Assembly: GCA_017471465.1 (NCBI GenBank)
Contig: JAFUTI010000033.1
Location: forward strand, 1-61,960
Reading direction: 5' to 3'
Length of the DNA stretch: 61,960 nucleotides
DNA from: Prevotella sp.
GTDB taxonomy: Bacteria > Bacteroidota > Bacteroidia > Bacteroidales > Bacteroidaceae
Numbering within the stretch: position 1 is the stretch's first letter; each line of letters opens with the position of its first letter. Shown here piece by piece: positions 44,693 to 52,395 of this stretch. The position numbers and the translations under genes are program-made. Under the pieces are notes generated by a model. The model was given only the letters and a program-made list of their open reading frames with translations. It had not been told where the DNA came from and searched no databases.

Positions 44693-47611
44693 ATGGAAGA
44701 TAAGATACAAGTTTTCGGCGCCCGCGTCCACAACCTGAAGAACATCGACGTGGAGATTCCGCGCCAGTCGCTCACCGTCATCACCGGTCTCAGCGGCAGC
44801 GGAAAGTCAAGCCTGGCTTTCGACACCATCTTTGCCGAGGGCCAACGTCGCTATATTGAGACATTCTCGGCCTACGCCCGTAACTTCCTCGGCGGTATGG
44901 AGCGGCCCGACGTCGACAAGATAACGGGTCTGTCGCCTGTCATCAGCATCGAGCAGAAGACCACCAACAGGAACCCCCGCTCCACCGTTGGCACGACGAC
45001 CGAAATCTACGACTACCTGCGCCTGCTCTATGCACGTGCCGGCAAGGCGTACAGCTACATGACGGGTGAACCGATGGTGAAGTACACCGAAGAAAGGGTA
45101 GTCGACATGATCCAGCACAACTATGCCGGCCGCCGCATCCTCATCCTGGCACCGCTGGTTCGCAGCCGCAAGGGCCACTACCGCGAGCTCTTCGAGGCCA
45201 TGCGCCGCAAGGGCTATCTGAACATCCGCGTCGACGGTGAGTTGCTTGAGATAACACAAGGCATGAAGGTCGACCGCTACAAGAACCACGACATTGAGGT
45301 GGTGATAGACAAGTTAGAGGTGAGAGGTGAGAGGTTAGAGATGAGAGGTGAGAGGTCGGAGGTGAGTGACGACCGTCTTAAGAAGTCGGTGGCGCTGGCC
45401 ATGAAGCAGGGCGACGGACTGGTCATGATTCTCGACAAAGACAGCGGCGAAGCGAAGTTTTTCTCGAAGCGCCTGATGTGTCCCACGACAGGCATAAGTT
45501 ACAGCGACCCAGCGCCTAACAATTTTTCGTTCAACTCTCCCCAAGGAGCCTGTCCTCATTGCAAGGGACTTGGCTACATCAACGAGATCGACCTTGCCAA
45601 AGTCATCCCCGACCGCAAGCTAAGCATCCACGAAGGCGCCATCACGCCCCTTGGAAAATACAAGAACCAGATGATCTTCTGGCAGATTGACGCTATCCTC
45701 AAGAAACACGACTTCACGCTGAAGACGCCTGTTGCCGAACTGTCCGACGATGCGCTGCAAGAGGTGCTTTACGGCTCGTTGGAGAACGTGCGTATCGACA
45801 AAGAGCTGGTACACACCTCCAGCGACTACTTCGTGGCCTTTGACGGCATTGTCAAATATTTGCGTCAAGTCATGGAGAACGATGACTCTGCCGCCGGACA
45901 GAAGTGGGCCGACCAGTTTCTGGCCGAGGCAGAGTGCCCCGTCTGTCACGGACAGCGGCTCAACCGCGAGGCCCTGAGCTACAAGATCTGGGACAAGAAC
46001 ATCGGCGAACTGTCTGCGATGGACATCAGCGAACTGCGTGAGTGGCTAGACAAATTAGAGGAGAAAGGAGAGGGGGGAGATGAGAGACTCGACAGCCAGC
46101 AGCAGCAGATAGCCTCTGAGATACTGAAGGAGATACGCACGCGACTGGACTTCCTCCTTGAGGTTGGTCTCGACTATCTGGCTTTGAACCGCCCGTCGGC
46201 ATCGCTCAGCGGCGGCGAAAGCCAGCGCATCCGTCTAGCCACGCAGATAGGCTCCCAGCTGGTCAACGTGCTCTACATCCTCGACGAGCCGTCGATAGGG
46301 CTTCACCAGCGCGACAACGAGCGGCTCATCCACTCGCTGAAGGAGCTGCGCGACCTGGGCAACACGGTTATCGTCGTCGAGCACGACCGGGACATGATGC
46401 TCGCCGCCGACTACATCGTCGACATAGGGCCGCTGGCAGGACGACGGGGCGGCGAAGTGGTCTTTCAGGGCACGCCCAAAGAACTGCTGAAGGCCGACAC
46501 GCTGACGGCAAGCTATCTGAAGGGCGACGCGAGGTGCGAGGTGCGGAGTGCGAGATACGAAAATAGTTCTGAGGCAGAAGGTAACCTCGAACCTCGTTCC
46601 TCGAACCTCGTTCCTCGAAAAATCGTTCTCCGCGGCTGCACCGGCAACAACCTGAATCACGTCGACGTAGAGTTCCCGCTAGGCAAGCTCATCGTCGTCA
46701 CAGGCGTCTCGGGCTCCGGCAAGTCGACACTCATCAACGAGACCCTACAGCCCATTCTCAGCCAGCACTTCTACCGCTCGCTGAAACGTCCGATGCCCTA
46801 CGACAGTATCGAGGGTCTCGACCTGATAGACAAGGTGGTAAATGTCGACCAGTCGCCACTGGGGCGCACACCGCGCTCCAATCCCGCCACCTACACCGGC
46901 GTCTTCAGCGACATACGCTCGCTGTTCGTCGGGCTGCCAGAAGCCAAGATTCGCGGCTACAAGCCCGGCCGCTTCTCGTTCAACGTGAAGGGGGGGCGCT
47001 GCGAGACCTGCGGCGGCAACGGCTACAAGACAATCGAGATGAACTTTCTGCCCGACATACAGGTACCCTGTGAGGAGTGTCACGGCCGGCGCTACAACCG
47101 CGAGACGCTGGAGGTGCGCTACAAGGGCAAGTCCATCGCCGACATCCTTGACATGACCATCAACCAGGCCGTAGAGTTCTTTGAGAACGTGCCCGACATC
47201 CTGCACAAGATCAAGACCATTCAGGACGTAGGCCTCGGCTACATCAAGCTCGGACAGCCCTCCACCACCCTCTCAGGCGGCGAGAGCCAGCGTGTGAAAC
47301 TGGCCACCGAACTGTCGAAGCGCGACACCGGGCGGACCGTCTACATCCTCGACGAGCCTACCACTGGTCTGCACTTCGAGGACATCCGCATCCTCATGCA
47401 GGTGCTGCGCCGGCTTGTCGACCGCGGAAATACTGTCATCGTCATCGAGCACAACCTCGACGTCATCCGTCAGGCCGACTGGATTATCGACATGGGACCA
47501 GACGGCGGACGTCGCGGCGGACAGATCCTCACCACAGGCACTCCCGAGCAGGTAGCCATGAGCCAGGAGGGCTACACGCCACGCTTTCTCAGACAGGAGT
47601 TGGGACTCTAG
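44693..47611 (+). CDS. uvrA: Excinuclease ABC subunit A, with repeat-derived inserts
   Basis: A 972-residue DNA-damage sensor ATPase of nucleotide-excision repair. Walker A motifs GLSGSGKSS (32-40) and GVSGSGKST (about 671), two ABC signatures LSGGESQR, and zinc-binding modules: the first reads CPTTG...CPHC (three cysteines; the second usual one is Thr), the second CETC...CEEC is complete. Three short low-complexity inserts in otherwise conserved positions (about residues 206-226, 452-475 and 613-643) are encoded by repeats and probably sit in surface loops. The enzyme core is intact. Confidence 0.96.
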   Translation: MEDKIQVFGARVHNLKNIDVEIPRQSLTVITGLSGSGKSSLAFDTIFAEGQRRYIETFSAYARNFLGGMERPDVDKITGLSPVISIEQKTTNRNPRSTVGTTTEIYDYLRLLYARAGKAYSYMTGEPMVKYTEERVVDMIQHNYAGRRILILAPLVRSRKGHYRELFEAMRRKGYLNIRVDGELLEITQGMKVDRYKNHDIEVVIDKLEVRGERLEMRGERSEVSDDRLKKSVALAMKQGDGLVMILDKDSGEAKFFSKRLMCPTTGISYSDPAPNNFSFNSPQGACPHCKGLGYINEIDLAKVIPDRKLSIHEGAITPLGKYKNQMIFWQIDAILKKHDFTLKTPVAELSDDALQEVLYGSLENVRIDKELVHTSSDYFVAFDGIVKYLRQVMENDDSAAGQKWADQFLAEAECPVCHGQRLNREALSYKIWDKNIGELSAMDISELREWLDKLEEKGEGGDERLDSQQQQIASEILKEIRTRLDFLLEVGLDYLALNRPSASLSGGESQRIRLATQIGSQLVNVLYILDEPSIGLHQRDNERLIHSLKELRDLGNTVIVVEHDRDMMLAADYIVDIGPLAGRRGGEVVFQGTPKELLKADTLTASYLKGDARCEVRSARYENSSEAEGNLEPRSSNLVPRKIVLRGCTGNNLNHVDVEFPLGKLIVVTGVSGSGKSTLINETLQPILSQHFYRSLKRPMPYDSIEGLDLIDKVVNVDQSPLGRTPRSNPATYTGVFSDIRSLFVGLPEAKIRGYKPGRFSFNVKGGRCETCGGNGYKTIEMNFLPDIQVPCEECHGRRYNRETLEVRYKGKSIADILDMTINQAVEFFENVPDILHKIKTIQDVGLGYIKLGQPSTTLSGGESQRVKLATELSKRDTGRTVYILDEPTTGLHFEDIRILMQVLRRLVDRGNTVIVIEHNLDVIRQADWIIDMGPDGGRRGGQILTTGTPEQVAMSQEGYTPRFLRQELGL
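45312..45369 (+). repeat. GAGAGGT-rich in-frame repeat inside uvrA
   Basis: Tandem/near-tandem GAGGTGAGAGGT and GAGATGAGAGGT units code for [17 protein letters not shown], a linker that uvrA proteins normally lack. Length keeps the frame. Confidence 0.7.
46530..46619 (+). repeat. In-frame inverted/tandem repeat inside uvrA
   Basis: The 5' part has CGAGGTG repeats (46530-46554). The 3' part has two copies of TCGAACCTCGTTCC (46587-46600 and 46601-46614). CGAGGT and ACCTCG are complementary, so the insert forms partial inverted arms. It encodes a polar loop just before the second ATPase half. Confidence 0.7.
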
Positions 47612-47663
47612 CAGCACAATCTTTTTCTAGCCCCCCTGCAACATCGAGCCCACTTGCAACATT

Positions 47664-47707
47664 AAGCCCCAGCTGGAAGGATGACCAGCCGGGGCTTAGT
47701 GTTTTTT
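47664..47707 (+). terminator. Terminator after uvrA
   Basis: AAGCCCCAGCTGG (47664-47676) and CCAGCCGGGGCTT (47686-47698) form a GC-rich stem with one bulge, followed by AGTGTTTTTT. It also lies in the gap facing the converging BIG2 gene. Confidence 0.75.
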
Positions 47708-47728
47708 ACTTTATGCACTTACGACCGT

Positions 47729-50128
47729 TTACTTCGCAATATACTTCTTTCCGTCTACAACGAAGATGCCCTTCTGAGCCTTGGCGACCCGCTGTCCGGC
47801 CAAGTTGTAGACTGAGCCGTTCTGATGAAGCTGTGCAGCCTTTGCGGTGCTGATGGAAGTAACAATCTCCGAGTCGGCCGGCTCATAGCCAATGTAGCTG
47901 ATGACAGCAGGCACGTCGGCATCGGCCAAGGTCATACCGAAAGTGGTAGTCCAGCCCCACGTGGCAGCACCCGTTCCGTCGAGATAGCTCTTGCCCTCGG
48001 GGTTGAAGCCGCTGGCAAAGGTGGCATCAGCGGTCACGTCCCATGCAAAGACGGTGATGCCGTTGCTGTCGGTGCTGACGACAGAGGGAGCCACCTGACC
48101 GCCGTTGTTCTTGGCGTTCATCCACCACAGATAGGACTTGCCCACTTCAGTAGCGAGGCCGGTGGCCTTGATGACGAAGTACTTAACGGGCTTGGTGATG
48201 TAGTACACCTTGTCGGTCTTGAAGTTCAGAGCCACGTTGTTGTCGCCTTTGGCATCGACGGTGATGGTGTTGGCCACCTCGTCGACAGTGACATTGCTGG
48301 GCGAGATGCGTCCCGGGTCGCCTGCAGGCCAGTCGCTGGCAACAAACTCATACTCAAACTCTTGAGTGGGGTCGGGAACGCTCTCTTCGAAGCCAATGAA
48401 GCTTATGACAGCAGGTACGTCGGCGTCGGCCAGCGTCATGCCGAAAGTCGTGCTCCAGCCCCCCTGGTCGGTCAGCTCGGTATCGCTGACACCCAACTGA
48501 CCGCCGATGGCAATAAGTGCGCAGTCCCATGAGAAGACGGTCTGGCCGTCCTCCTCATAGATGGCTGTAGGCTCAATCTGCGAGCCGTTGTTGGTGTTGT
48601 TCAGCCACCACAGATAGCTTGCGCCGGCAGCTGTGCTCAGGCCGGTGGCCTTGATGACGAAATAGCGCTGCTTGGCCTTCACGCTGTAGGTGTTGGTTGA
48701 GCGGAAAATCAGCGCCACGTTGTTCGTGCCGGTCTGGCTTACGGTGATGGTATTAGCCTGTGCGTCGGCCACAACCTTGTCGGGCGAGATGCGGCCTGCG
48801 TCGCCGGCTATCCACTCGCTGGCCAGGAACTTGTAGCTGTTGTCAGGCTGCGCGTAGATGATTATCTGCTTCACGGCGTTGCCTTTGTTCAGCTCGAAGC
48901 CTACCATGCCGTCCTCGCCGGCCTGATAGATAGCGCGGCCTGCACCCTCGTTGAGGGCGGTCTTCTCAATGCCGTCATCGTCGCTGCGGGTGTAGAACCC
49001 CTCACCAGTGTAGACGAACTCCACGATCTGGCCGGCCTTGATACCGCCTATGGCAGCACAGCGGCCTGCACCCGTGCCAAGGAAGAGTCCTTGTCCGTCG
49101 ACAATGCTCCAGCCCTTGCCGCCAGCATCAGCAGCTGCCTGAACGGCCAATAGGTCAAGCCCTTCGTTGGTGCAGAAAAACACGTCATTATTCTTACTGT
49201 TGGCGGCATTCCAGATAGCTCCGGCAGCCTCTGTCTGCAGCACCAGCGTGACATCGCCCATCGTGGTAAAGTCATAGCTCTTGGCAACGGTGTAAGCCGA
49301 AAGGTCAACATCAGCCACGCTGATAACACACGAAGCCTCGGCGGTAGCATCGCTGCTTGCCGACTGCCAGTAGTTGGTAATGGTAGCCTCGCCTGCAGCC
49401 ACGGCAGTCACGGTGCCGTCGGCAGCCACCGTGGCAACAGCCTCGTTGCTGCTCTTCCACTGGGTCTCGGCAGCAGGCGACACAGAGGCCGTCAGCTTGG
49501 CGGTAGCACCGGGGATAAGCTTCAGGGTGGCAGGGGTTACGCTGATGACAGGCACAGTCTCCACACCGTAAGGCTCAATCTCAATCTTCGAGATGAGGGT
49601 GGCCATTGCCATCTGTATGTCAAGACGACTGCCACTGGCAATGATGTAGGTAGTTGCCACCTTGCCAAACTCGGTGCCGGCATCTATTCCTTCCACGTTG
49701 TCAGAAATGAGAGTCGTCGAACCGTTCAGGCAAGTTACAGTCACCTTGTCGCCTTCTTTCAGGTCAAGAACAGAAAAGATATGGGCAGCATCCCAAGAGA
49801 ATAAGCCACAATTGCCATCTTTCTTATTGTTCTTATTGCGGAAACACAGTTTTGGATTGGCGTTCTCTGCTTCCACATACTCGTAGGCAAAACGTTTGTT
49901 CCATGTAAAGTTCTGGTCCGTGTAGTCGCCCAGGAAGTGCATCACCACAGGAGCCTCATCGGTTCCAAGAGTAAAGCCGGCATCGCCGCCGTCGTTCGCA
50001 GCCCAGGGGCCGCCCTTGCCAAGCGCCATACACAAGTCCTGGAAGTCGTAGGTCTCCAGCGCATTGACATTCGTACTACCCAGCACGACCAGCAGCAAGG
50101 CAAGTAAAGATTGCGTAATTCTTTTCAT
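47729..50128 (-). CDS. Secreted BIG2-domain protein with duplicated module and sorting-type tail
   Basis: A 799-residue exported protein (signal peptide to about 23). Residues about 195-270 are a bacterial Ig-like BIG2 domain (PVISVTPATLKLIPGATAKLTASVSPAAETQWKSSN). Two homologous modules of roughly 150 residues follow (each with SEWIAGDAGRISP or SDWPAGDPGRISP, then YFVIKATGL, SYLWW, GWSTTFGMTLADADVPAVIS). It ends SVYNLAGQRVAKAQKGIFVVDGKKYIAK. No catalytic motif is recognisable; adhesion or carbohydrate binding is a guess. Confidence 0.78.
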   Translation of the reverse strand: MKRITQSLLALLLVVLGSTNVNALETYDFQDLCMALGKGGPWAANDGGDAGFTLGTDEAPVVMHFLGDYTDQNFTWNKRFAYEYVEAENANPKLCFRNKNNKKDGNCGLFSWDAAHIFSVLDLKEGDKVTVTCLNGSTTLISDNVEGIDAGTEFGKVATTYIIASGSRLDIQMAMATLISKIEIEPYGVETVPVISVTPATLKLIPGATAKLTASVSPAAETQWKSSNEAVATVAADGTVTAVAAGEATITNYWQSASSDATAEASCVISVADVDLSAYTVAKSYDFTTMGDVTLVLQTEAAGAIWNAANSKNNDVFFCTNEGLDLLAVQAAADAGGKGWSIVDGQGLFLGTGAGRCAAIGGIKAGQIVEFVYTGEGFYTRSDDDGIEKTALNEGAGRAIYQAGEDGMVGFELNKGNAVKQIIIYAQPDNSYKFLASEWIAGDAGRISPDKVVADAQANTITVSQTGTNNVALIFRSTNTYSVKAKQRYFVIKATGLSTAAGASYLWWLNNTNNGSQIEPTAIYEEDGQTVFSWDCALIAIGGQLGVSDTELTDQGGWSTTFGMTLADADVPAVISFIGFEESVPDPTQEFEYEFVASDWPAGDPGRISPSNVTVDEVANTITVDAKGDNNVALNFKTDKVYYITKPVKYFVIKATGLATEVGKSYLWWMNAKNNGGQVAPSVVSTDSNGITVFAWDVTADATFASGFNPEGKSYLDGTGAATWGWTTTFGMTLADADVPAVISYIGYEPADSEIVTSISTAKAAQLHQNGSVYNLAGQRVAKAQKGIFVVDGKKYIAK

Positions 50129-50187
50129 AAGCTTTAAATTTTAGTAAGTAGTTATAGTAAAAAGTCTCAATTCGGGTTTTTGCAATG

Positions 50188-50218
50188 CAAAGTTACAAAA
50201 AATCAACGAAAACTGCAA
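50188..50218 (-). promoter_or_regulatory. Promoter of the BIG2 gene
   Basis: Minus-strand TTG (plus 50216-50218), 20 bases, TAACTTTG (plus 50188-50195), 60 bases ahead of the ATG. Confidence 0.7.
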
Positions 50219-50293
50219 GGATTTTGCCTAAAAATCTCAAACGTTTGCATGATTTTTTCTGCCAAAAAGGCAAAAGAATCCAAACGTTATGCT

Positions 50294-50301
50294 TAAATTT
50301 G
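50294..50301 (+). promoter_or_regulatory. -7 promoter element for small conserved gene
   Basis: TAAATTTG, 49 bases before the ATG at 50350; the -33 position does not match TTG. Confidence 0.4.
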
Positions 50302-50349
50302 CAGTCGGAAAACGACAACAAACAATCATCAACTGAAAATACAAGAACT

Positions 50350-50589
50350 ATGAGCAAATTTGTAATCGGAGACCGTCTCAAGGACGAATGGATCTCTGTT
50401 CTCGACACCGAGAAGAAGAAACTGGAGTTCACCAACCACCTGGCCAGCGCCAAGGAGTTTAACGACCAAGAACTGGCACAGTCGCAGCTGAAGGAGATAC
50501 AGACCACCGGCTACTTCAGCGACCTGCAGATTTACGTGTTAGACAACAACAAGGCCTACAAGCCCGACGAGAGAGACTCGTTCCTGTAA
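50350..50589 (+). CDS. Small cytosolic protein of unknown function
   Basis: A 79-residue soluble, charged protein (MSKFVIGDRLKDEWISVLDTEKKK...AYKPDERDSFL). No signal peptide, helix-turn-helix or enzyme motif is seen. The ATG at 50350 is chosen because it is downstream of the promoter-like box; the frame is open 55 codons further but that part is basic and crosses the promoter. A dedicated strong terminator follows, so it is a monocistronic unit. Confidence 0.65.
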   Translation: MSKFVIGDRLKDEWISVLDTEKKKLEFTNHLASAKEFNDQELAQSQLKEIQTTGYFSDLQIYVLDNNKAYKPDERDSFL

Positions 50590-50598
50590 AATAATATT

Positions 50599-50642
50599 TT
50601 GGGGCCGCGAAAAAAAATCTCGCGGCCCCAATTTTTTTTTTC
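50599..50642 (+). terminator. Strong terminator after the 79-residue gene
   Basis: TTGGGGCCGCGA (50599-50610) and TCGCGGCCCCAA (50620-50631) form a 12-bp stem over an A-rich loop, followed by a run of ten T. Confidence 0.9.
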
Positions 50643-50710
50643 GCGTTCCGAAAACTTACTCATTCCTTCTTCTTACTTTTTATACACATACAGATCAATA
50701 CACTTTTTTA

Positions 50711-50759
50711 TAAAAAAACTTTCCTGCGTACGTGCATGCGCGCACGTACGCAGGAAAGT
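50711..50759 (-). terminator. Perfect 18-bp hairpin, terminator of the porin gene
   Basis: Arms at 50718-50735 and 50742-50759 are exact complements (ACTTTCCTGCGTACGTGC and partner) with a 6-base loop. On the minus strand the stem is followed by TTTTTTTATAAAAAAG, as in an intrinsic terminator for the gene ending at 50826. Confidence 0.8.
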
Positions 50760-50825
50760 ATTCTCCTAAAACTTCTGTAATATCTGTATCTGTATTGCCC
50801 TAACGTTAACGCTATTTATGAAACG

Positions 50826-51467
50826 CTAGAAGTTGATACCGAAGTTTGCGAAGATGGCGTTGCTGTGGATGGAACCGTTGCCGTCGGCAATGTTGGCAAT
50901 ACCGATCTGAGCGCCCACTTCAAGGTAGAGCATGTCGTACTCTGCGCCGCAGCCAATCTTCAAGCCCATATCGCCGTGGTTCACCAAGTCGTACGAGCTG
51001 CGATCGGCTGTCTCTATACGGAGTACAGCACCCGTCGCCTGGTCAATCACCGGATTGGGATACTCATACTTACCACCAATACCCCAAGAGAAGTAGGGTC
51101 CGATGAAGGGGAGCAGGGCAATGTCGTCGGTAGCCTTGACGCCGTACTTGATGACGATAGGCACCTCGAGGTACTTCAGATTCATCGTGTAGTCGCCGTT
51201 CTTACCGCCACGCTGGGTGTAGTAGAGGCCACTCTCAAGGAACACGGGCGACGTCTGAGACACGCGCAGGCCGATGATGCCGGCGAGGTTAAGACCGGCC
51301 TTCATGCCTGTTGCGTCGTTGTCGCCAGACATCATACCAAGACTGAGACCCATACGGGCTCCGTAATAGAGATTCTGCTTGTCGAGTTCGAAACCACCAC
51401 TGGCATACTGTGCGAACGAGGGCACGGCCAGCATCATTGCTACGATAGCTGTGAATACTTTCTTCAT
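50826..51467 (-). CDS. Outer-membrane porin-family protein
   Basis: A 213-residue exported barrel (MKKVFTAIVAMMLAVPSFAQ signal). Strand-turn pattern includes YYGARMGLSLGMMSG, GLNLAGIIGLRVS, VFLESGLYYTQRGG, LKYLEVPIVIKYGVK and the C-terminal IFANFGINF with terminal Phe. This is the PF13568 small outer-membrane protein type. Monocistronic, ended by a hairpin; no ligand can be inferred. Confidence 0.85.
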   Translation of the reverse strand: MKKVFTAIVAMMLAVPSFAQYASGGFELDKQNLYYGARMGLSLGMMSGDNDATGMKAGLNLAGIIGLRVSQTSPVFLESGLYYTQRGGKNGDYTMNLKYLEVPIVIKYGVKATDDIALLPFIGPYFSWGIGGKYEYPNPVIDQATGAVLRIETADRSSYDLVNHGDMGLKIGCGAEYDMLYLEVGAQIGIANIADGNGSIHSNAIFANFGINF

Positions 51468-51578
51468 AAATCTTATCTTTTAATGGATGTTTGTTCGTAA
51501 ACTTTTGCAAAATAAATGTTTTTTTTTCAAACGACCAAACTTTTTAACTAAAAATACGCTTTTACCTACTTTTCATTA

Positions 51579-51609
51579 TTGCATAATTCATAAATTTTGA
51601 TTAATTTTG
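51579..51609 (+). promoter_or_regulatory. Promoter of the HMA/TonB receptor operon
   Basis: TTG (51579-51581), 20 bases, TAATTTTG (51602-51609), 30 bases ahead of the ATG at 51639: an exact TTG-N20-TAnnTTTG promoter. No obvious Fur-box-like palindrome nearby. Confidence 0.75.
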
Positions 51610-51638
51610 CACCCATAATAATAAAAACAGCCCGTTTT

Positions 51639-52385
51639 ATGAAAAAACTGATTCTACTGGCTGCAGCCATGTTACTTGCAATCACTATAACAGCTGCCAA
51701 CGAGACTATTGTACTGCGCATCAAGGGAATGAGATGCGAGGAGTGTGCCCACAAGGTAACGACGGTGCTGAAGAAGCTGCCCGGTATTGAGAGCATGAAC
51801 TTCGACCTGGAGAAAAGGACTGTGACCGTGGAATACGACGCAGCACTGACCTGTACCGACTCCATCAGGCAGCGACTGGCCCGCACCGGCCGATACAAGC
51901 CGACGGCCTACAGCAAGACCGACGTCATACACCGCGGCATTGGTCTGCAGATGGCCGACATGCACTGCCAGAACTGTGTCGATCGCATCACCCGGTGCCT
52001 GCAGGCTATGGAGGGTATCGACAGCCTCGGGCCACATCTTGACAAGCACTATTTCTTCATCCGATACGATGCCAACAAGACCAGCAAGGCCGACATCCGC
52101 CAGGCGCTGCTGGGGCTGGGCTTTACGCCGGTGAACTACTATACGAGCAAGGACATCAGTTTTGCCTACTTCGACATTCCCAAGGAGGATTGCACGGAGG
52201 CTACCATCGAGGAGGTGCTGGCCATGGACGGTGTCGACGACGTGAACGTGAACCCGAAGCGCGGCACGCTGGCCATCACATACGTCAACAAGGACACGTC
52301 GACCGAAAAGCTGTTGCAGGCCGTGCAGGCCGCCGGCATCAAAGCCACAATTCCGCCAGCTCACGAATGTAAAGAGAACAAATAA
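51639..52385 (+). CDS. Secreted protein with three tandem heavy-metal-associated (HMA) domains
   Basis: A 248-residue exported protein (signal MKKLILLAAAMLLAITITAA). Domain 1 has GMRCEECAHKV (Cys33, Cys36), domain 2 DMHCQNCVDRI (Cys110, Cys113), domain 3 (about 174-238) keeps the ferredoxin-like fold pattern but has only Cys185 (IPKEDCTEATI). HMA CxxC sites bind Cu(I), Zn(II) or similar soft metals; being secreted, it could act as a metal shuttle or metallophore. The ATG at 51639 is preferred over the upstream one, which lies in the promoter. Ten bases later comes a TonB-dependent receptor. Confidence 0.88.
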   Translation: MKKLILLAAAMLLAITITAANETIVLRIKGMRCEECAHKVTTVLKKLPGIESMNFDLEKRTVTVEYDAALTCTDSIRQRLARTGRYKPTAYSKTDVIHRGIGLQMADMHCQNCVDRITRCLQAMEGIDSLGPHLDKHYFFIRYDANKTSKADIRQALLGLGFTPVNYYTSKDISFAYFDIPKEDCTEATIEEVLAMDGVDDVNVNPKRGTLAITYVNKDTSTEKLLQAVQAAGIKATIPPAHECKENK

Positions 52386-52395
52386 GTAATCGTTT

